Assembly (NCBI GenBank): GCA_964531455.1
Contig: CAZHFZ010000045.1
Span: 1-26,993, forward strand
Direction of reading: 5' to 3'
DNA: 26,993 bases
Source of the DNA: Ga0077527 sp964531455
Lineage (GTDB): Bacteria > Pseudomonadota > Gammaproteobacteria > Burkholderiales > SG8-41
Shown here: piece by piece, positions 14,919 through 23,250 of the stretch
How the letters are laid out: every line of letters starts with the position of its first letter
Position numbering within the stretch: the stretch's first letter is position 1
Translations under genes and position numbers: made by a program
Notes under the pieces: generated by a model
Databases searched by the model: none
What the model was told of the DNA's origin: nothing
What the model saw: only the letters and a program-made list of their open reading frames with translations

Positions 14919-15806
14919 TCAGTTTCCGAGAAGCATGGTCTGGGCCTCGCGGTACTTCTCCGAGGTTTTTTTCAACACGTCGGCCGGCAGGCGCGGCGCT
15001 GGTGCAGTCTTGTTCCAGGGCTGGGTTTCCAGCCAGTCACGCACGAACTGCTTGTCGAAACTGGGCGGGCTGATGCCGGTGCGGTATTCGGCGGCGGGCC
15101 AGAAACGCGAGGAGTCGGGCGTCAGTGCTTCATCAATCAGCACGATATTGCCGTTGGCGTCTTCGCCGAATTCGAATTTGGTGTCGGCGATGATGATGCC
15201 GCGCGTGGCGGCGAACACAGCCGCTTCGTTGTAGAGCCGGATCGACACTTCCTTCACCTGCGCCGCATGTTTGGCACCGACAGTCGCCACCGCTTCTTCA
15301 TAAGTGATGTTTTCATCGTGCTGGCCGGAAGGCGCTTTCGATGCCGGCGTGAAAATCGGCTGCGCCAGTTTCTCGGCCTGTTTCAGTCCGGCGGGCAGCT
15401 TGATGCCACAGACCGAACCGGTTTTCTGATAATCGCTCCAGCCGGAACCAATGATGTAGCCGCGCACCACGGCTTCAACCATCAACGGTTTGTATTTGTG
15501 TACGACCATCGCGCGGCCGGCGATCTGCGCACGTTCTTCCGGAGCGACCACGGTTGCAGGGTCGATGCCGGTCAGGTGATTGGGGATGATGTGCTTGAGT
15601 TTATCGAACCAGAAGTAGGACAGTTCGGTGAGCACGCGGCCTTTGCCGGGAATCGGATCATCAAGGATGACGTCGAAGGCGGACAGCCGGTCGCTCTGCA
15701 CCACCAGCAGCTTGTCGTCACCGACGGCATAGATGTCACGCACCTTGCCGCGATGCAGGAAGGGCAGGCTCTTCAGATCAGTTTTGTACAGCGGGGCGTC
15801 GCTCAT
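14919..15806 (-). CDS. purC: phosphoribosylaminoimidazole-succinocarboxamide synthase
   Basis: This is a 295-residue SAICAR synthetase that joins CAIR and aspartate with ATP in de novo purine synthesis. Motifs are HRGKVRDIYAVGDDKLLVVQSDRLSAFD in the nucleotide lobe (two stretches, residues 18-45), VVRGYIIGSGWSDYQKTG, and the metal/aspartate-binding LIDEALTPDSSRFW. The length matches the approximately 300-residue proteobacterial form rather than the approximately 240-residue E. coli form. The start lacks a strong binding site, but the N-terminus fits the family. It lies between purK (19-nt gap) and the dCTP deaminase (12-nt gap), in an evident operon purE-purK-purC. Confidence 0.97.
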   Translation of the reverse strand: MSDAPLYKTDLKSLPFLHRGKVRDIYAVGDDKLLVVQSDRLSAFDVILDDPIPGKGRVLTELSYFWFDKLKHIIPNHLTGIDPATVVAPEERAQIAGRAMVVHKYKPLMVEAVVRGYIIGSGWSDYQKTGSVCGIKLPAGLKQAEKLAQPIFTPASKAPSGQHDENITYEEAVATVGAKHAAQVKEVSIRLYNEAAVFAATRGIIIADTKFEFGEDANGNIVLIDEALTPDSSRFWPAAEYRTGISPPSFDKQFVRDWLETQPWNKTAPAPRLPADVLKKTSEKYREAQTMLLGN

Positions 15807-15825
15807 CGGGGTTCCGGTTCGGAGA

Positions 15826-16962
15826 TCAGTCTTGCCAGTCGGGATATAACGCGGCGCGCGTTATCAGTGCTTTTTGCAGCGCGGCTTCGACGCTGTGATC
15901 GAGCACGGTGTAATGGCCCATCTTGCGGCCGTCGCGCGCTTCATGTTTGCCATAGAGGTGGAGCTTGGCGTCGGGCAGATTCAGTACGCGATCCCATTGC
16001 GGCGTACCCTGCTGCCAGGCGTCACCGAGCAGATTGACCATCACCACCGGCGACATCAGTTTGGTGTCGCCCAGCGGCAGGCCACACAGCGTGCGCACCT
16101 GCTGTTCATACTGCGAGGTCATGCAGGCATCGATGGTGTAGTGGCCGCTGTTGTGCGGACGCGGCGCCATTTCATTGACCAGCAATTCGCCGGATTCGGT
16201 GACAAAAAATTCCACGGCGAGCACGCCGCAGTAATTCAATTTGTCGGCAATGCGCAGCGCCCACTCTTCACCCTGCTTCGCCAGCTCAGGCGCGACGCGC
16301 GCGGGGACGATGCTGATATCGAGAATGCCGTTGCGATGGCGGTTCTCCGATACCGGAAAGCTGCGGCCGATGCCGTCGGCCCCGCGGGCCACCACCGCAG
16401 AGATTTCGCATTTGAGTGCAATGCGTTGTTCAAGCACGCAGGAATCGTTACCCAGCTCCTTGAAAGCCTTGCGTGTTTCTTCGGCATTGGCGACACGAAT
16501 CTGGCCTTTGCCGTCGTAACCAAAACGGGCACGCTTGAGAATGCCGGGGAACAGTGATGGTGAAGCCTGTGCAGCATCGGAATCACATTCGATGACGGCA
16601 TACGGCGCAACGCCCAGGTTGCAGGAGCGGAAGAATGCTTTTTCGCGGATGCGGTCCTGGGCGACGGCCACGGCATCGCCGGCGGGACGCACCGTGCAAT
16701 GGCTGGCCAGCCAGCGCAGGCTTTCGGCCGGAACGTTTTCGAATTCGGTGGTGACCGCCACGCAGCTATCGGCGAGCTGCTGCAGCGCTTCGCGGTCCTG
16801 ATAGGCGGCTTTGAGATGCACATCGGCCACCGCACCCGCGGGACTCAGCGGATCGGGATCGAGCACGGTGACGCGGTAACCCATGCTGTGTGCGGCCAGC
16901 GTGAACATGCGGCCGAGCTGGCCGCCGCCGAGCATGCCGAGCATGGCGTCAGGAAAAATCAT
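15826..16962 (-). CDS. purK: N5-carboxyaminoimidazole ribonucleotide synthase
   Basis: This is a 378-residue ATP-grasp enzyme that makes N5-CAIR from AIR, bicarbonate and ATP, feeding PurE. I chose ATG 16962-16960; a TTG two codons upstream is the only extension. The N-terminus MIFPDAMLGMLGGGQLGRMF is the family signature, with TEFENVPAESL, LKRARFGYDGKGQ and the metal-binding NEMAPRPHNSGHYT. Length is normal. Between it and purE there is a 20-bp imperfect direct repeat and palindromic element copy 2, so the pur operon contains a 179-nt structured insert here. Confidence 0.97.
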   Translation of the reverse strand: MIFPDAMLGMLGGGQLGRMFTLAAHSMGYRVTVLDPDPLSPAGAVADVHLKAAYQDREALQQLADSCVAVTTEFENVPAESLRWLASHCTVRPAGDAVAVAQDRIREKAFFRSCNLGVAPYAVIECDSDAAQASPSLFPGILKRARFGYDGKGQIRVANAEETRKAFKELGNDSCVLEQRIALKCEISAVVARGADGIGRSFPVSENRHRNGILDISIVPARVAPELAKQGEEWALRIADKLNYCGVLAVEFFVTESGELLVNEMAPRPHNSGHYTIDACMTSQYEQQVRTLCGLPLGDTKLMSPVVMVNLLGDAWQQGTPQWDRVLNLPDAKLHLYGKHEARDGRKMGHYTVLDHSVEAALQKALITRAALYPDWQD

Positions 16963-16998
16963 GACCAAAAGTCCAAGGTCATGACAAAAAGACCAAGG
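16961..16998. repeat. imperfect tandem duplication of about 18-20 bp at the purK start
   Basis: ATGACCAAAAGTCCAAGG (16961-16978) is followed directly by ATGACAAAAAGACCAAGG (16981-16998), two mismatches in 18. The first copy overlaps the purK start codon on the opposite strand and the second ends next to the palindromic element. It may reflect a slippage or insertion event at the element edge. Confidence 0.7.
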
Positions 16999-17000
16999 CA

Positions 17001-17123
17001 GCCACAGAGGTCACAGAGAGCACAGAGAAAATCCTGGTTGGATTCGGACCTGTGGCAAGCCGCATTGTCTGGTGAGGAACACGCAAGGAGATTTTCCGGA
17101 AAACCCTCTGTGATCTCTGTGGC
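17001..17123. repeat. palindromic intergenic element, copy 2 (inside the pur operon)
   Basis: The left arm 17001-17027 starts GCCACAGAGGTCACAGAGAG. The right arm 17105-17123 ends with CTCTGTGGC and is shorter by one CACAGAG unit. Nineteen positions pair with two mismatches. The core differs from copies 1 and 3 but holds AAAATC near the left arm and GATTTT near the right, plus the perfect palindrome TTTTCCGGAAAA at 17092-17103. The right flank is TAAAAG. Confidence 0.82.
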
Positions 17124-17141
17124 TAAAAGGTTTTAGGCCAT

Positions 17142-17651
17142 TCATTTTTTCACCGGCAGTTTCATCGCGCGCACCGAAGCCGTCTGCTTTTTGCGGAAGG
17201 CGGCGAGTTTTTTCGCGAGCTTGGCATCATTGCGCGCCAGCGTCGCGACGGCGAACAGTCCGGCGTTGGCCGCGCCGGCTTCACCGACGGCGAAGGTGGC
17301 GACAGGAATGCCTTTGGGCATCTGCACGATGGAAAGCAGTGAATCGAGGCCCTGCAATGCGCGCGAGGTGACGGGCACACCGAGCACGGGAACAATGGTT
17401 TTTGCGGCGAGCATGCCCGGCAGATGGGCCGAGCCTCCGGCGCCGGCGATGATGCATTGCAGTCCGCGCGCTTCGGCCTCTTCGGCATAGCGGTAAAGCA
17501 GATCGGGGGTGCGGTGTGCGGACACCACTTTGGCTTCGCAGGGCACGCCGAACTGCTGCACCATATTGACGGCATGCTGCATCACATCCCAGTCGCTCTG
17601 ACTGCCCATGACGATGCCGACCAGCGGTTTTTTCACTGCGGACCCCTTCAT
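17142..17651 (-). CDS. purE: N5-carboxyaminoimidazole ribonucleotide mutase
   Basis: This is a 169-residue class I PurE that converts N5-CAIR to CAIR. Motifs are VGIVMGSQSDWDVM at the N-terminus, VSAHRTPD with the catalytic His region, and AGAGGSAHLPGM for phosphate binding. ATG 17651 has no binding site; the in-frame GTG at 17636 has AAGGGG 6 nt upstream and would give a 164-residue protein beginning at KKPLVGI, so it may be the true start. It is first in the minus-strand pur series. The purK pairing shows the two-step bacterial route rather than the animal carboxylase. Confidence 0.96.
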   Translation of the reverse strand: MKGSAVKKPLVGIVMGSQSDWDVMQHAVNMVQQFGVPCEAKVVSAHRTPDLLYRYAEEAEARGLQCIIAGAGGSAHLPGMLAAKTIVPVLGVPVTSRALQGLDSLLSIVQMPKGIPVATFAVGEAGAANAGLFAVATLARNDAKLAKKLAAFRKKQTASVRAMKLPVKK

Positions 17652-17823
17652 TCAAAGCGATATTTTACAGTACGGACACAGGGCAACGTACGCGCTGAAG
17701 GACTGCTAGAATCTGCCCGCTCAACAATGCGCTGCGACGTCCCTGTCAGCAGTCGTTTACCTGTCTGCACCGGCCATCCCGCGGAATCCTGCCGCGATGG
17801 CTCCACCCGAGGAGAAACGCCCG

Positions 17824-18792
17824 ATGATCAAACTTACGCAATGTGCGAGCATCATCACCTGCGCACTGGCTCTGACCGCCGGCAGCGCAAGCGCAGCCTT
17901 TCCCGACAAACCGATCCGTATGGTGGTCATTTCCGCGCCCGGCGGCACCACCGACATCATGTCACGGCTGCTCGCGCAAGCGATGGGCGAAAGCCTGGGC
18001 CAGCAGGTGGTCATCGACAACCGTCCCGGTGGCGGCGGCCTGATCTCTGCGGAAATTGTCGCTGGCGCTGTACCTGACGGTCACACTGTTCTGTATACAC
18101 ACACCAGCTTTTCGGTGATGCCCAGCCTGCACAAGAAGCTGCCTTACGACACGGTGAAAAGCTTCGAACGCGTAAGCCTGTTCGCGCTGTTTCCCGGTGT
18201 GCTGCTGGTCAACAACAACCTCCCCGTGAAAAGCGTGCCGGAGCTGATCGCCTATGCCAAGGCGCGGCCGGGCAAGGTCAATTACGCGGCCGGCACCACC
18301 GGCGCCACCGCCCACCTTTCGGGCGAGCTGCTGAGGTCAATGGCCAAGATCGACATCGTGCATGTGCCGTACAAGGGTACGGGCGCGCAACTCACCTCAG
18401 TGGTCAGCGGCGAAACGCAGTTCACCTTTGCTTCGGTGCCGGCAGCATTGCCCTTTGTCAAAACCGGTCGCGCGCGCGCCATTGCCGTCGGTTCGGCCAA
18501 ACGCTCGATCGCCCTGCCCGATCTGCCCACGGTCGCCGAAACGGGCCTGCCCGGTTTCGATGTCAGTGCCTGGAACGGGTTGATGGTGCCGCGCGGCACC
18601 CCTGCCGCGGTCATCGACCGCCTCGGTCAGGAAATGAAACGCGTGACGACGCTGGCCGACGTCAAGGACCGCGCCAATGCTCAAGGCGCGGAACTGGCGT
18701 GGACCACGCCGCAGGAATTCACGACCTACCTGAACGGGCAGATCGCCAAGTGGGGCAAGCTGGTGCGCGAATCGGGTTTGCACAATAACTAA
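17824..18792 (+). CDS. tripartite tricarboxylate transporter substrate-binding protein (Bug/TctC family)
   Basis: This is a 322-residue periplasmic receptor. ATG 17824 is preceded by GAGGAGA at 17809-17815, which decides the start over ATG 17797. The signal peptide is residues 1-25 (ITCALALTAGSASA). The mature N-terminus FPDKPIRMVVISAPGGTTD and the VIDNRPGGGG, LPYDTVKSF, VPYKGTG and AWNGLMVPRGTP motifs are typical of Bug. It is first in a long plus-strand catabolic series and ends 48 nt before an SDR-like gene. The ligand is unknown, but the downstream genes suggest an organic acid. Confidence 0.93.
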   Translation: MIKLTQCASIITCALALTAGSASAAFPDKPIRMVVISAPGGTTDIMSRLLAQAMGESLGQQVVIDNRPGGGGLISAEIVAGAVPDGHTVLYTHTSFSVMPSLHKKLPYDTVKSFERVSLFALFPGVLLVNNNLPVKSVPELIAYAKARPGKVNYAAGTTGATAHLSGELLRSMAKIDIVHVPYKGTGAQLTSVVSGETQFTFASVPAALPFVKTGRARAIAVGSAKRSIALPDLPTVAETGLPGFDVSAWNGLMVPRGTPAAVIDRLGQEMKRVTTLADVKDRANAQGAELAWTTPQEFTTYLNGQIAKWGKLVRESGLHNN

Positions 18793-18840
18793 ATTACCAA
18801 TTACCAATAACTTGTAAATAATTGTTTTTAAAGGGTATTT

Positions 18841-19617
18841 ATGGAATATGAGATCGGCATGCGTCCCGGCGATCAACTCGCCGGCAAAGTCGCACTGGTA
18901 ACCGGTGGCGCGCGCAATATCGGCCGCGCCATTTCTCGTGCGCTCGCCGCAGGCGGCGCGTCGGTGATGATCAACGCCAACACCTCGCGCGAAGCCGGTG
19001 AGGAAACCGTCGCGATGATCCAGAAGGCCGGCGGCAAGGCCGCGCTGTGCATGGGTGACATCACCGATCCGCAAGCGGTCAAACATCTGGTCGATGAAAC
19101 CATCAAGCAGTTCGGCCGCATCGACATGGTGGTCTGCAACGCGGCGATCCGCGCCGAAACGCCGTTCGAGAAAATTTCATTTGAAGAATGGAAGCGCGTG
19201 ATCTCGACGGTACTCGACGGCGCTTTCCTCGCTTCGCAGGCGGCGCTGCCGCACCTGATCAAGTCCGGCGGCGGTACGCTGATTTTCACCGGCGGCATGA
19301 CCGGCCACAAAGGTGCGCTGCACCGTTCACACGTGGTTGCGGCCAAAGGCGGCCTCGCGGCAATGACCAAGGCGGTGGCCCATGACCTCGCTGAATACAA
19401 CATCACGGTGAACTGCGTAGTGCCGGGTCCGATCGACACCGTGCGCGGACTGCCCGGCGCACCAGAGCGCCCCGATCACCGCAAGACACTGCCGCTGATC
19501 GGCCGTCGCGGCCAGCCCCAGGAAATCGCAGCAATGGTACGCATGTTGTGCGGACCCGACGCGCGTTACATCACAGGTCAATCCATCCACGTCAACGGCG
19601 GAGTACTGATGCCATGA
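18841..19617 (+). CDS. short-chain dehydrogenase/reductase-fold protein with altered catalytic residues
   Basis: This is a 258-residue SDR-family protein. The NAD(P)-binding motif TGGARNIGRAIS (TGxxxGxG) is at 21-32, the structural CNAAI (NAG-type) at 99-103 and VVPGPIDT at 193-200, so the fold and cofactor site look intact. The YxxxK motif is degenerate: K169 is present in VVAAKGG, but the residue four before it is V165, not Tyr, and the expected Ser 13 residues earlier is G152. Classical proton relay is therefore missing, and activity must differ or be lost. AAGGG lies about 6 nt before the ATG. Its stop overlaps the ATG of the MmgE/PrpD gene (ATGA), indicating translational coupling. Confidence 0.88.
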   Translation: MEYEIGMRPGDQLAGKVALVTGGARNIGRAISRALAAGGASVMINANTSREAGEETVAMIQKAGGKAALCMGDITDPQAVKHLVDETIKQFGRIDMVVCNAAIRAETPFEKISFEEWKRVISTVLDGAFLASQAALPHLIKSGGGTLIFTGGMTGHKGALHRSHVVAAKGGLAAMTKAVAHDLAEYNITVNCVVPGPIDTVRGLPGAPERPDHRKTLPLIGRRGQPQEIAAMVRMLCGPDARYITGQSIHVNGGVLMP

Positions 19618-21020
19618 GCAAAAAATCGAAAAGCAATCCCAAAACAACCGTGTCTCCGCTGATGAAGACACTGGCCACCTATATGGCCAACGCAGCGAAA
19701 AAGCCGCTGCCGAAACACGTTGCTGAAAAAACCAAACACCACGTGCTCGACACCATCGCCGCGATGGTCTCCGGTTCACGCCTGCTGCCGGGCACCAAGG
19801 CGATTGCCTATGCAAAAACCCTCGGCGGCGCGCCGCAGTCGCTGGTGATCGGCTCGAAGATCATCACCAATGCCGAACAGGCTGCACACATCAACGGCAT
19901 GCTTGCACACGCCGACGAGACCGATGATTCCCACGCGGCATCGCTGTCGCACCCCGGTTGCGCGATTGTGCCGGCGGCGCTGGCGATGGGCGAACGCGAA
20001 AAATCCAACGGCACGCAATTGCTGCGTGCCGTCGCACTCGGTTATGACCTGTGCGCACGACTCAATCTGTCACTGCACCCCTATGATTTCCGTCAGGCCG
20101 GCCACTCAACGCACAGTTTCGGCCCGGGCTTCGGTGCCGCTGCGGCCGCCTCGCTGCTCGCCGGACTGGATTACAACGGCATGCGCCATGCGCTGTCGTA
20201 CACCGCGCAGCAGTGTTCGGGGATTTCGTGCTGGATGCGCGATGAAGAACACATCGAAAAAGCCTTCGACTTCGGCGGCATGCCGGCGCGCAACGGCACC
20301 GCTGCCGCTTCGATGGTGGCTTCGGGCTTCACCGCGGTGGAAGACGTGTTCTCGGGCGAGCGTAACTTCTACGTCGCTTACGACGAGACCCGGCGCATCG
20401 GCCTCAAGCCGCAGCCGCAGCGCCTGATCAAGGATCTCGGCAAGGTCTACGAGATCATGAACACCAATATCAAGCGCTGGTCGGTCGGTTCGCCGATCCA
20501 GGCACCGCTCGATGGTTTGCTGGAACTGATCCGCGAGCACGGCGTTAAAGCTGCCGATGTCGAGAAGCTGGTGATCCGTGTGGCGCACCAGGCTGCCAAC
20601 ACCACCGACAACCGCAACATGCCCGACATCTGCATGCAACATCTGTGCGCGGTGATGCTGATCGACGGCATCGTCACCTTCAAGTCCTCGCACGACGAGA
20701 AACGCATGAACGACAAGAAGGTACTCGACCTGCGCAAACGCATCACCCTGCTCGGAGACGATGCGCTGACCGCAGCGCTGCCGTCACGCCAGGGCATCCT
20801 CGAACTGAAACTGAAAGGCGGCAAAACCCTGCACAAACACGTCAAGGCGGTGCTCGGCACGGCACAAAACCCGATGACGCGCGCGCAGGTCGACGAGAAG
20901 TGTTACCACCTGATGGCGCCGATCCTCGGTGCGTCGCGCTCGCGCAAGCTCTGCGATGCGGTGTGGAACATCGAAAAGGTCGGCAACATCACCAAGCTGC
21001 GCAATCTGCTGACCACCTGA
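19614..21020 (+). CDS. MmgE/PrpD family protein
   Basis: This is a 468-residue member of the MmgE/PrpD family, whose known members are 2-methylcitrate dehydratase and cis-aconitate decarboxylase and which acts on tricarboxylic or related acids. ATG 19614 overlaps the SDR stop. The all-helical N-terminal domain shows HHVLDTIAAMVSGSRLLPG and GMLAHADETDDSHAASLSHPG (the L-x-H-A-x-E-x-D-D signature, with D-D-x-H and HPG near residue 105-118). The C-terminal lid has MNTNIKRWSVGSPIQAPLD, with Trp-Ser where many members have K-x-x-x-C/H. Function within the family cannot be assigned from sequence. A second, more standard paralogue starts at 26023. Confidence 0.9.
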   Translation: MSKKSKSNPKTTVSPLMKTLATYMANAAKKPLPKHVAEKTKHHVLDTIAAMVSGSRLLPGTKAIAYAKTLGGAPQSLVIGSKIITNAEQAAHINGMLAHADETDDSHAASLSHPGCAIVPAALAMGEREKSNGTQLLRAVALGYDLCARLNLSLHPYDFRQAGHSTHSFGPGFGAAAAASLLAGLDYNGMRHALSYTAQQCSGISCWMRDEEHIEKAFDFGGMPARNGTAAASMVASGFTAVEDVFSGERNFYVAYDETRRIGLKPQPQRLIKDLGKVYEIMNTNIKRWSVGSPIQAPLDGLLELIREHGVKAADVEKLVIRVAHQAANTTDNRNMPDICMQHLCAVMLIDGIVTFKSSHDEKRMNDKKVLDLRKRITLLGDDALTAALPSRQGILELKLKGGKTLHKHVKAVLGTAQNPMTRAQVDEKCYHLMAPILGASRSRKLCDAVWNIEKVGNITKLRNLLTT

Positions 21021-21039
21021 TCCGCTGGAGATCGACATC

Positions 21040-21942
21040 ATGGCGTGGACATTCGAGCTGTTGAAAAAGCCGGACGGGCTGCCGATTACCGAAGGCCCGG
21101 TGTGGGATGGCGAATACATCTATTTCACACACATCCACGCCAACACGATTTTCCGCTGCGATCCGAAAACCAACGCCATCACGCCGTGGCGCACCGGGCT
21201 GGACCGTGTAAACGGCCTGGCCTTTGATGCCGAGGGCCGGCTGTTCGGCTGCTGTCAGGGCGGCCGCAGCGTGATGCGCTTTGATCCCGACGGCAAAAAC
21301 GTGGTGATCGCCGACAAGTTCGAAGGCAAGCGCCTGAACACCCCGAACGACCTTGCGATTGATCGCAAGGGCCGTATCTGGTTCACCAATCCGTGGAACG
21401 ACGGCAACGTCGACAAGACGGAAAAGCAGGAACTGGAAGACCGCTCGGTCTACCGGCTTGATCCGCAAAAGGACGGTACGTATTCAATCACCCGCGTGGT
21501 GTTCGATACGACGCAGCCCAACGGTATTCTGGTGTCGCAGGATCAGAACACGCTGTATGTCGCGGAAAGCAGTTTCACCGCGGGCATCGCGCGCGAGTTG
21601 CGCGCCTATCCGATCCGCGATGACGGTAGCCTCGGCTCATACAAGACGCTGTTCACCTGGGGTGAGGACTATCGCGACATCCATCGCGGCATCGACGGCA
21701 TGACGCTCGACATTGACGGCAATATCGTCGCCACCGCAGGATGGGAAGTAGCCGGCTCAGGCCCGATGATTTATGTGTTTTCACCGACAGGCCGCGTACT
21801 CGAAACACATCCGGTGCCGGCAATCCGTCCGACCAACTGCTGCTTTGGCGGTCCGGATATGACGACGCTGTTTGTGACCACCACGCAGGGCCATTTTTTC
21901 CGCGTGGAGACCAACCGCACCGGCTGGGCGATTTATCCCTGA
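21040..21942 (+). CDS. SMP-30/gluconolactonase family lactonase
   Basis: This is a 300-residue six-bladed beta-propeller of the SMP-30/gluconolaconase/LRE family, which hydrolyses sugar or other lactones with a divalent metal. The metal ligands of the family are visible: E18 in ITEGPVWD, N161 in QPNGILVS and D219 in RGIDGMTLD; N103 in NTPNDLAID is the usual substrate-side Asn. No signal peptide is seen, so it is probably cytoplasmic. GGAG is about 10 nt before the ATG. It follows the MmgE/PrpD stop by 19 nt and is probably co-transcribed. A lactone intermediate in the pathway is a reasonable inference. Confidence 0.9.
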   Translation: MAWTFELLKKPDGLPITEGPVWDGEYIYFTHIHANTIFRCDPKTNAITPWRTGLDRVNGLAFDAEGRLFGCCQGGRSVMRFDPDGKNVVIADKFEGKRLNTPNDLAIDRKGRIWFTNPWNDGNVDKTEKQELEDRSVYRLDPQKDGTYSITRVVFDTTQPNGILVSQDQNTLYVAESSFTAGIARELRAYPIRDDGSLGSYKTLFTWGEDYRDIHRGIDGMTLDIDGNIVATAGWEVAGSGPMIYVFSPTGRVLETHPVPAIRPTNCCFGGPDMTTLFVTTTQGHFFRVETNRTGWAIYP

Positions 21943-21956
21943 TCCCGGACCCTTTA

Positions 21957-21974
21957 AAACCGTGCAAGCGGTTT
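21957..21974 (+). terminator. weak hairpin after the lactonase gene
   Basis: AAACCG (21957-21962) and CGGTTT (21969-21974) can pair around a 6-nt loop just after the lactonase stop. Only a short T run belongs to the stem end, so it is a weak terminator at best. It does separate the lactonase from the candidate promoter of the next gene. Confidence 0.3.
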
Positions 21975-22018
21975 CATGGTCTGTACATTTCTCCATGATG
22001 CGGATTCTGTCTGCTGTA

Positions 22019-22047
22019 CTGACTCACAGTGCGCCGGGCGGTAAAAT
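22019..22047 (+). promoter_or_regulatory. candidate sigma-70 promoter for the acyl-CoA dehydrogenase gene
   Basis: CTGACT (22019-22024) and TAAAAT (22042-22047) are spaced 17 nt apart, about 30 nt before the ATG at 22078. A small GGGG-TTT-CCCC hairpin (22049-22059) would sit at the start of the leader. Confidence 0.45.
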
Positions 22048-22077
22048 CGGGGTTTCCCCAACCTGCGATTTCAGATC

Positions 22078-23232
22078 ATGGATTTTCACTTTACCCCCGA
22101 ACAGGAACAGTTCCGCGACGCCGTGCGCGGTTTTGCCGACCGCCATTTGCGTGACGGCGCGCTGAAGCGCGCGCACCAGGAAGAACACCCTTGGGATGTC
22201 GCCAAGCAGATGGCCGAACAGGGCCTGATGGGCATCACGATGAAGGAAGAAGACGGCGGCCAGGGCGGCTCGCTGATGGATGCCATCATCGCCATCGAAA
22301 CCATCGCCTCGGTCTGCCCGCGCAGCGCAGACGTGATTCAGGCCGGCAACTTCGGCCCGGTGCGTGTGCTCGCCGAATACGGTACCAAAGATCAGAAAAA
22401 GCGTTACCTCGACAAGATTCTCGCCGGTGAATCGGTCATTACCGTCGGCATGACCGAACCGGAAGCCGGTTCTGCAGTCACCGACCTGAAAACCTCGGCC
22501 ACGCCCGATGGTGAGGGCTACCGCATCAACGGCGTGAAAGTATTCCAGACCCATGCGTCTTACGCCGATGTGATGCTGACCTATGTACGTTTCGGCCCTG
22601 GCGTCGGCGGTATCGGCTCCGTGCTGATTCCGCGCGATGCTGAAGGCTTCAAGCAGGGCGCGCCGTCGAAGTTCCTCAACGGTGAAGAGTGGGTGCAGAC
22701 CTATCTCGACAACGTCTACGTCGGCCCCGAGAACGTGATGCTGAAGGAAGGCGGTTTCAAGAAACAGATCGCAGGATTCAACGTCGAACGCATCGGCAAT
22801 ACCGCGCGTTCGCTGGCCTTCGGTCGCTACGCCTACAACATCGCCCGCGAATGGGCGCTGCAGCGCAAACAGTTCGGACGTCTCCTCTGCGAATTCCAGG
22901 GACTGCAGTGGAAATTCGCCGACATGAAAATGAAGCTCGATGCGGGCCAGCTGCTGCTTTACCGGGCTGCGGTGAACGCCGACAACGGCATCCCCTCGGC
23001 CGACGACACCGCCATCGCCAAGGCCTTCTGCAACCAGGCCGGCTTCGACATCTGCAATGAAGCCATGCAGATCATGGGCGGCATGGGTTACACCGATGAA
23101 TCGCTGGTGGAGTACTGCTTCCGCAAGTGCCGCGGCTGGATGATTGCCGGCGGCTCGATCGAGATTCTGAAGAACCGCATTGCCGAAGGCATTTTCGAAC
23201 GTTCGTTCTCGCAACGTCCGCCGAAAAGCTAA
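22078..23232 (+). CDS. acyl-CoA dehydrogenase
   Basis: This is a 384-residue FAD flavoenzyme that introduces the alpha-beta double bond in an acyl-CoA. The FAD/substrate strand VGMTEPEAGSAVTDLKT (123-139) and the C-terminal IMGGMGYTDE (332-341) are typical. The usual catalytic Glu of the YEGTSEI motif is absent: the aligned sequence IAGGSIEI has G358 there. E237 in VERIGNT lies where isovaleryl-CoA and long-chain acyl-CoA dehydrogenases carry theirs, so the base is probably relocated (established for those enzymes, inference here). No strong binding site precedes the ATG. Palindromic element copy 3 begins 19 nt after the stop, before the acyl-CoA synthetase. Confidence 0.93.
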   Translation: MDFHFTPEQEQFRDAVRGFADRHLRDGALKRAHQEEHPWDVAKQMAEQGLMGITMKEEDGGQGGSLMDAIIAIETIASVCPRSADVIQAGNFGPVRVLAEYGTKDQKKRYLDKILAGESVITVGMTEPEAGSAVTDLKTSATPDGEGYRINGVKVFQTHASYADVMLTYVRFGPGVGGIGSVLIPRDAEGFKQGAPSKFLNGEEWVQTYLDNVYVGPENVMLKEGGFKKQIAGFNVERIGNTARSLAFGRYAYNIAREWALQRKQFGRLLCEFQGLQWKFADMKMKLDAGQLLLYRAAVNADNGIPSADDTAIAKAFCNQAGFDICNEAMQIMGGMGYTDESLVEYCFRKCRGWMIAGGSIEILKNRIAEGIFERSFSQRPPKS

Positions 23233-23250
23233 AACCCTTAAAACCTTTCA

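Noticed and set aside
18792..18840. Possible terminator (CAATTA...TAATTG then T run) between the Bug receptor and SDR genes
   Set aside because: The stem is short, AT-only in large part and has a long loop; AATTACC repeats in the spacer make chance pairing likely.
21352..21371. Near-perfect 20-bp palindrome CCTTGCGATTGATCGCAAGG in the lactonase gene
   Set aside because: It encodes conserved LAIDRKG of the propeller, so it probably arises from codon choice; no regulatory setting is evident.
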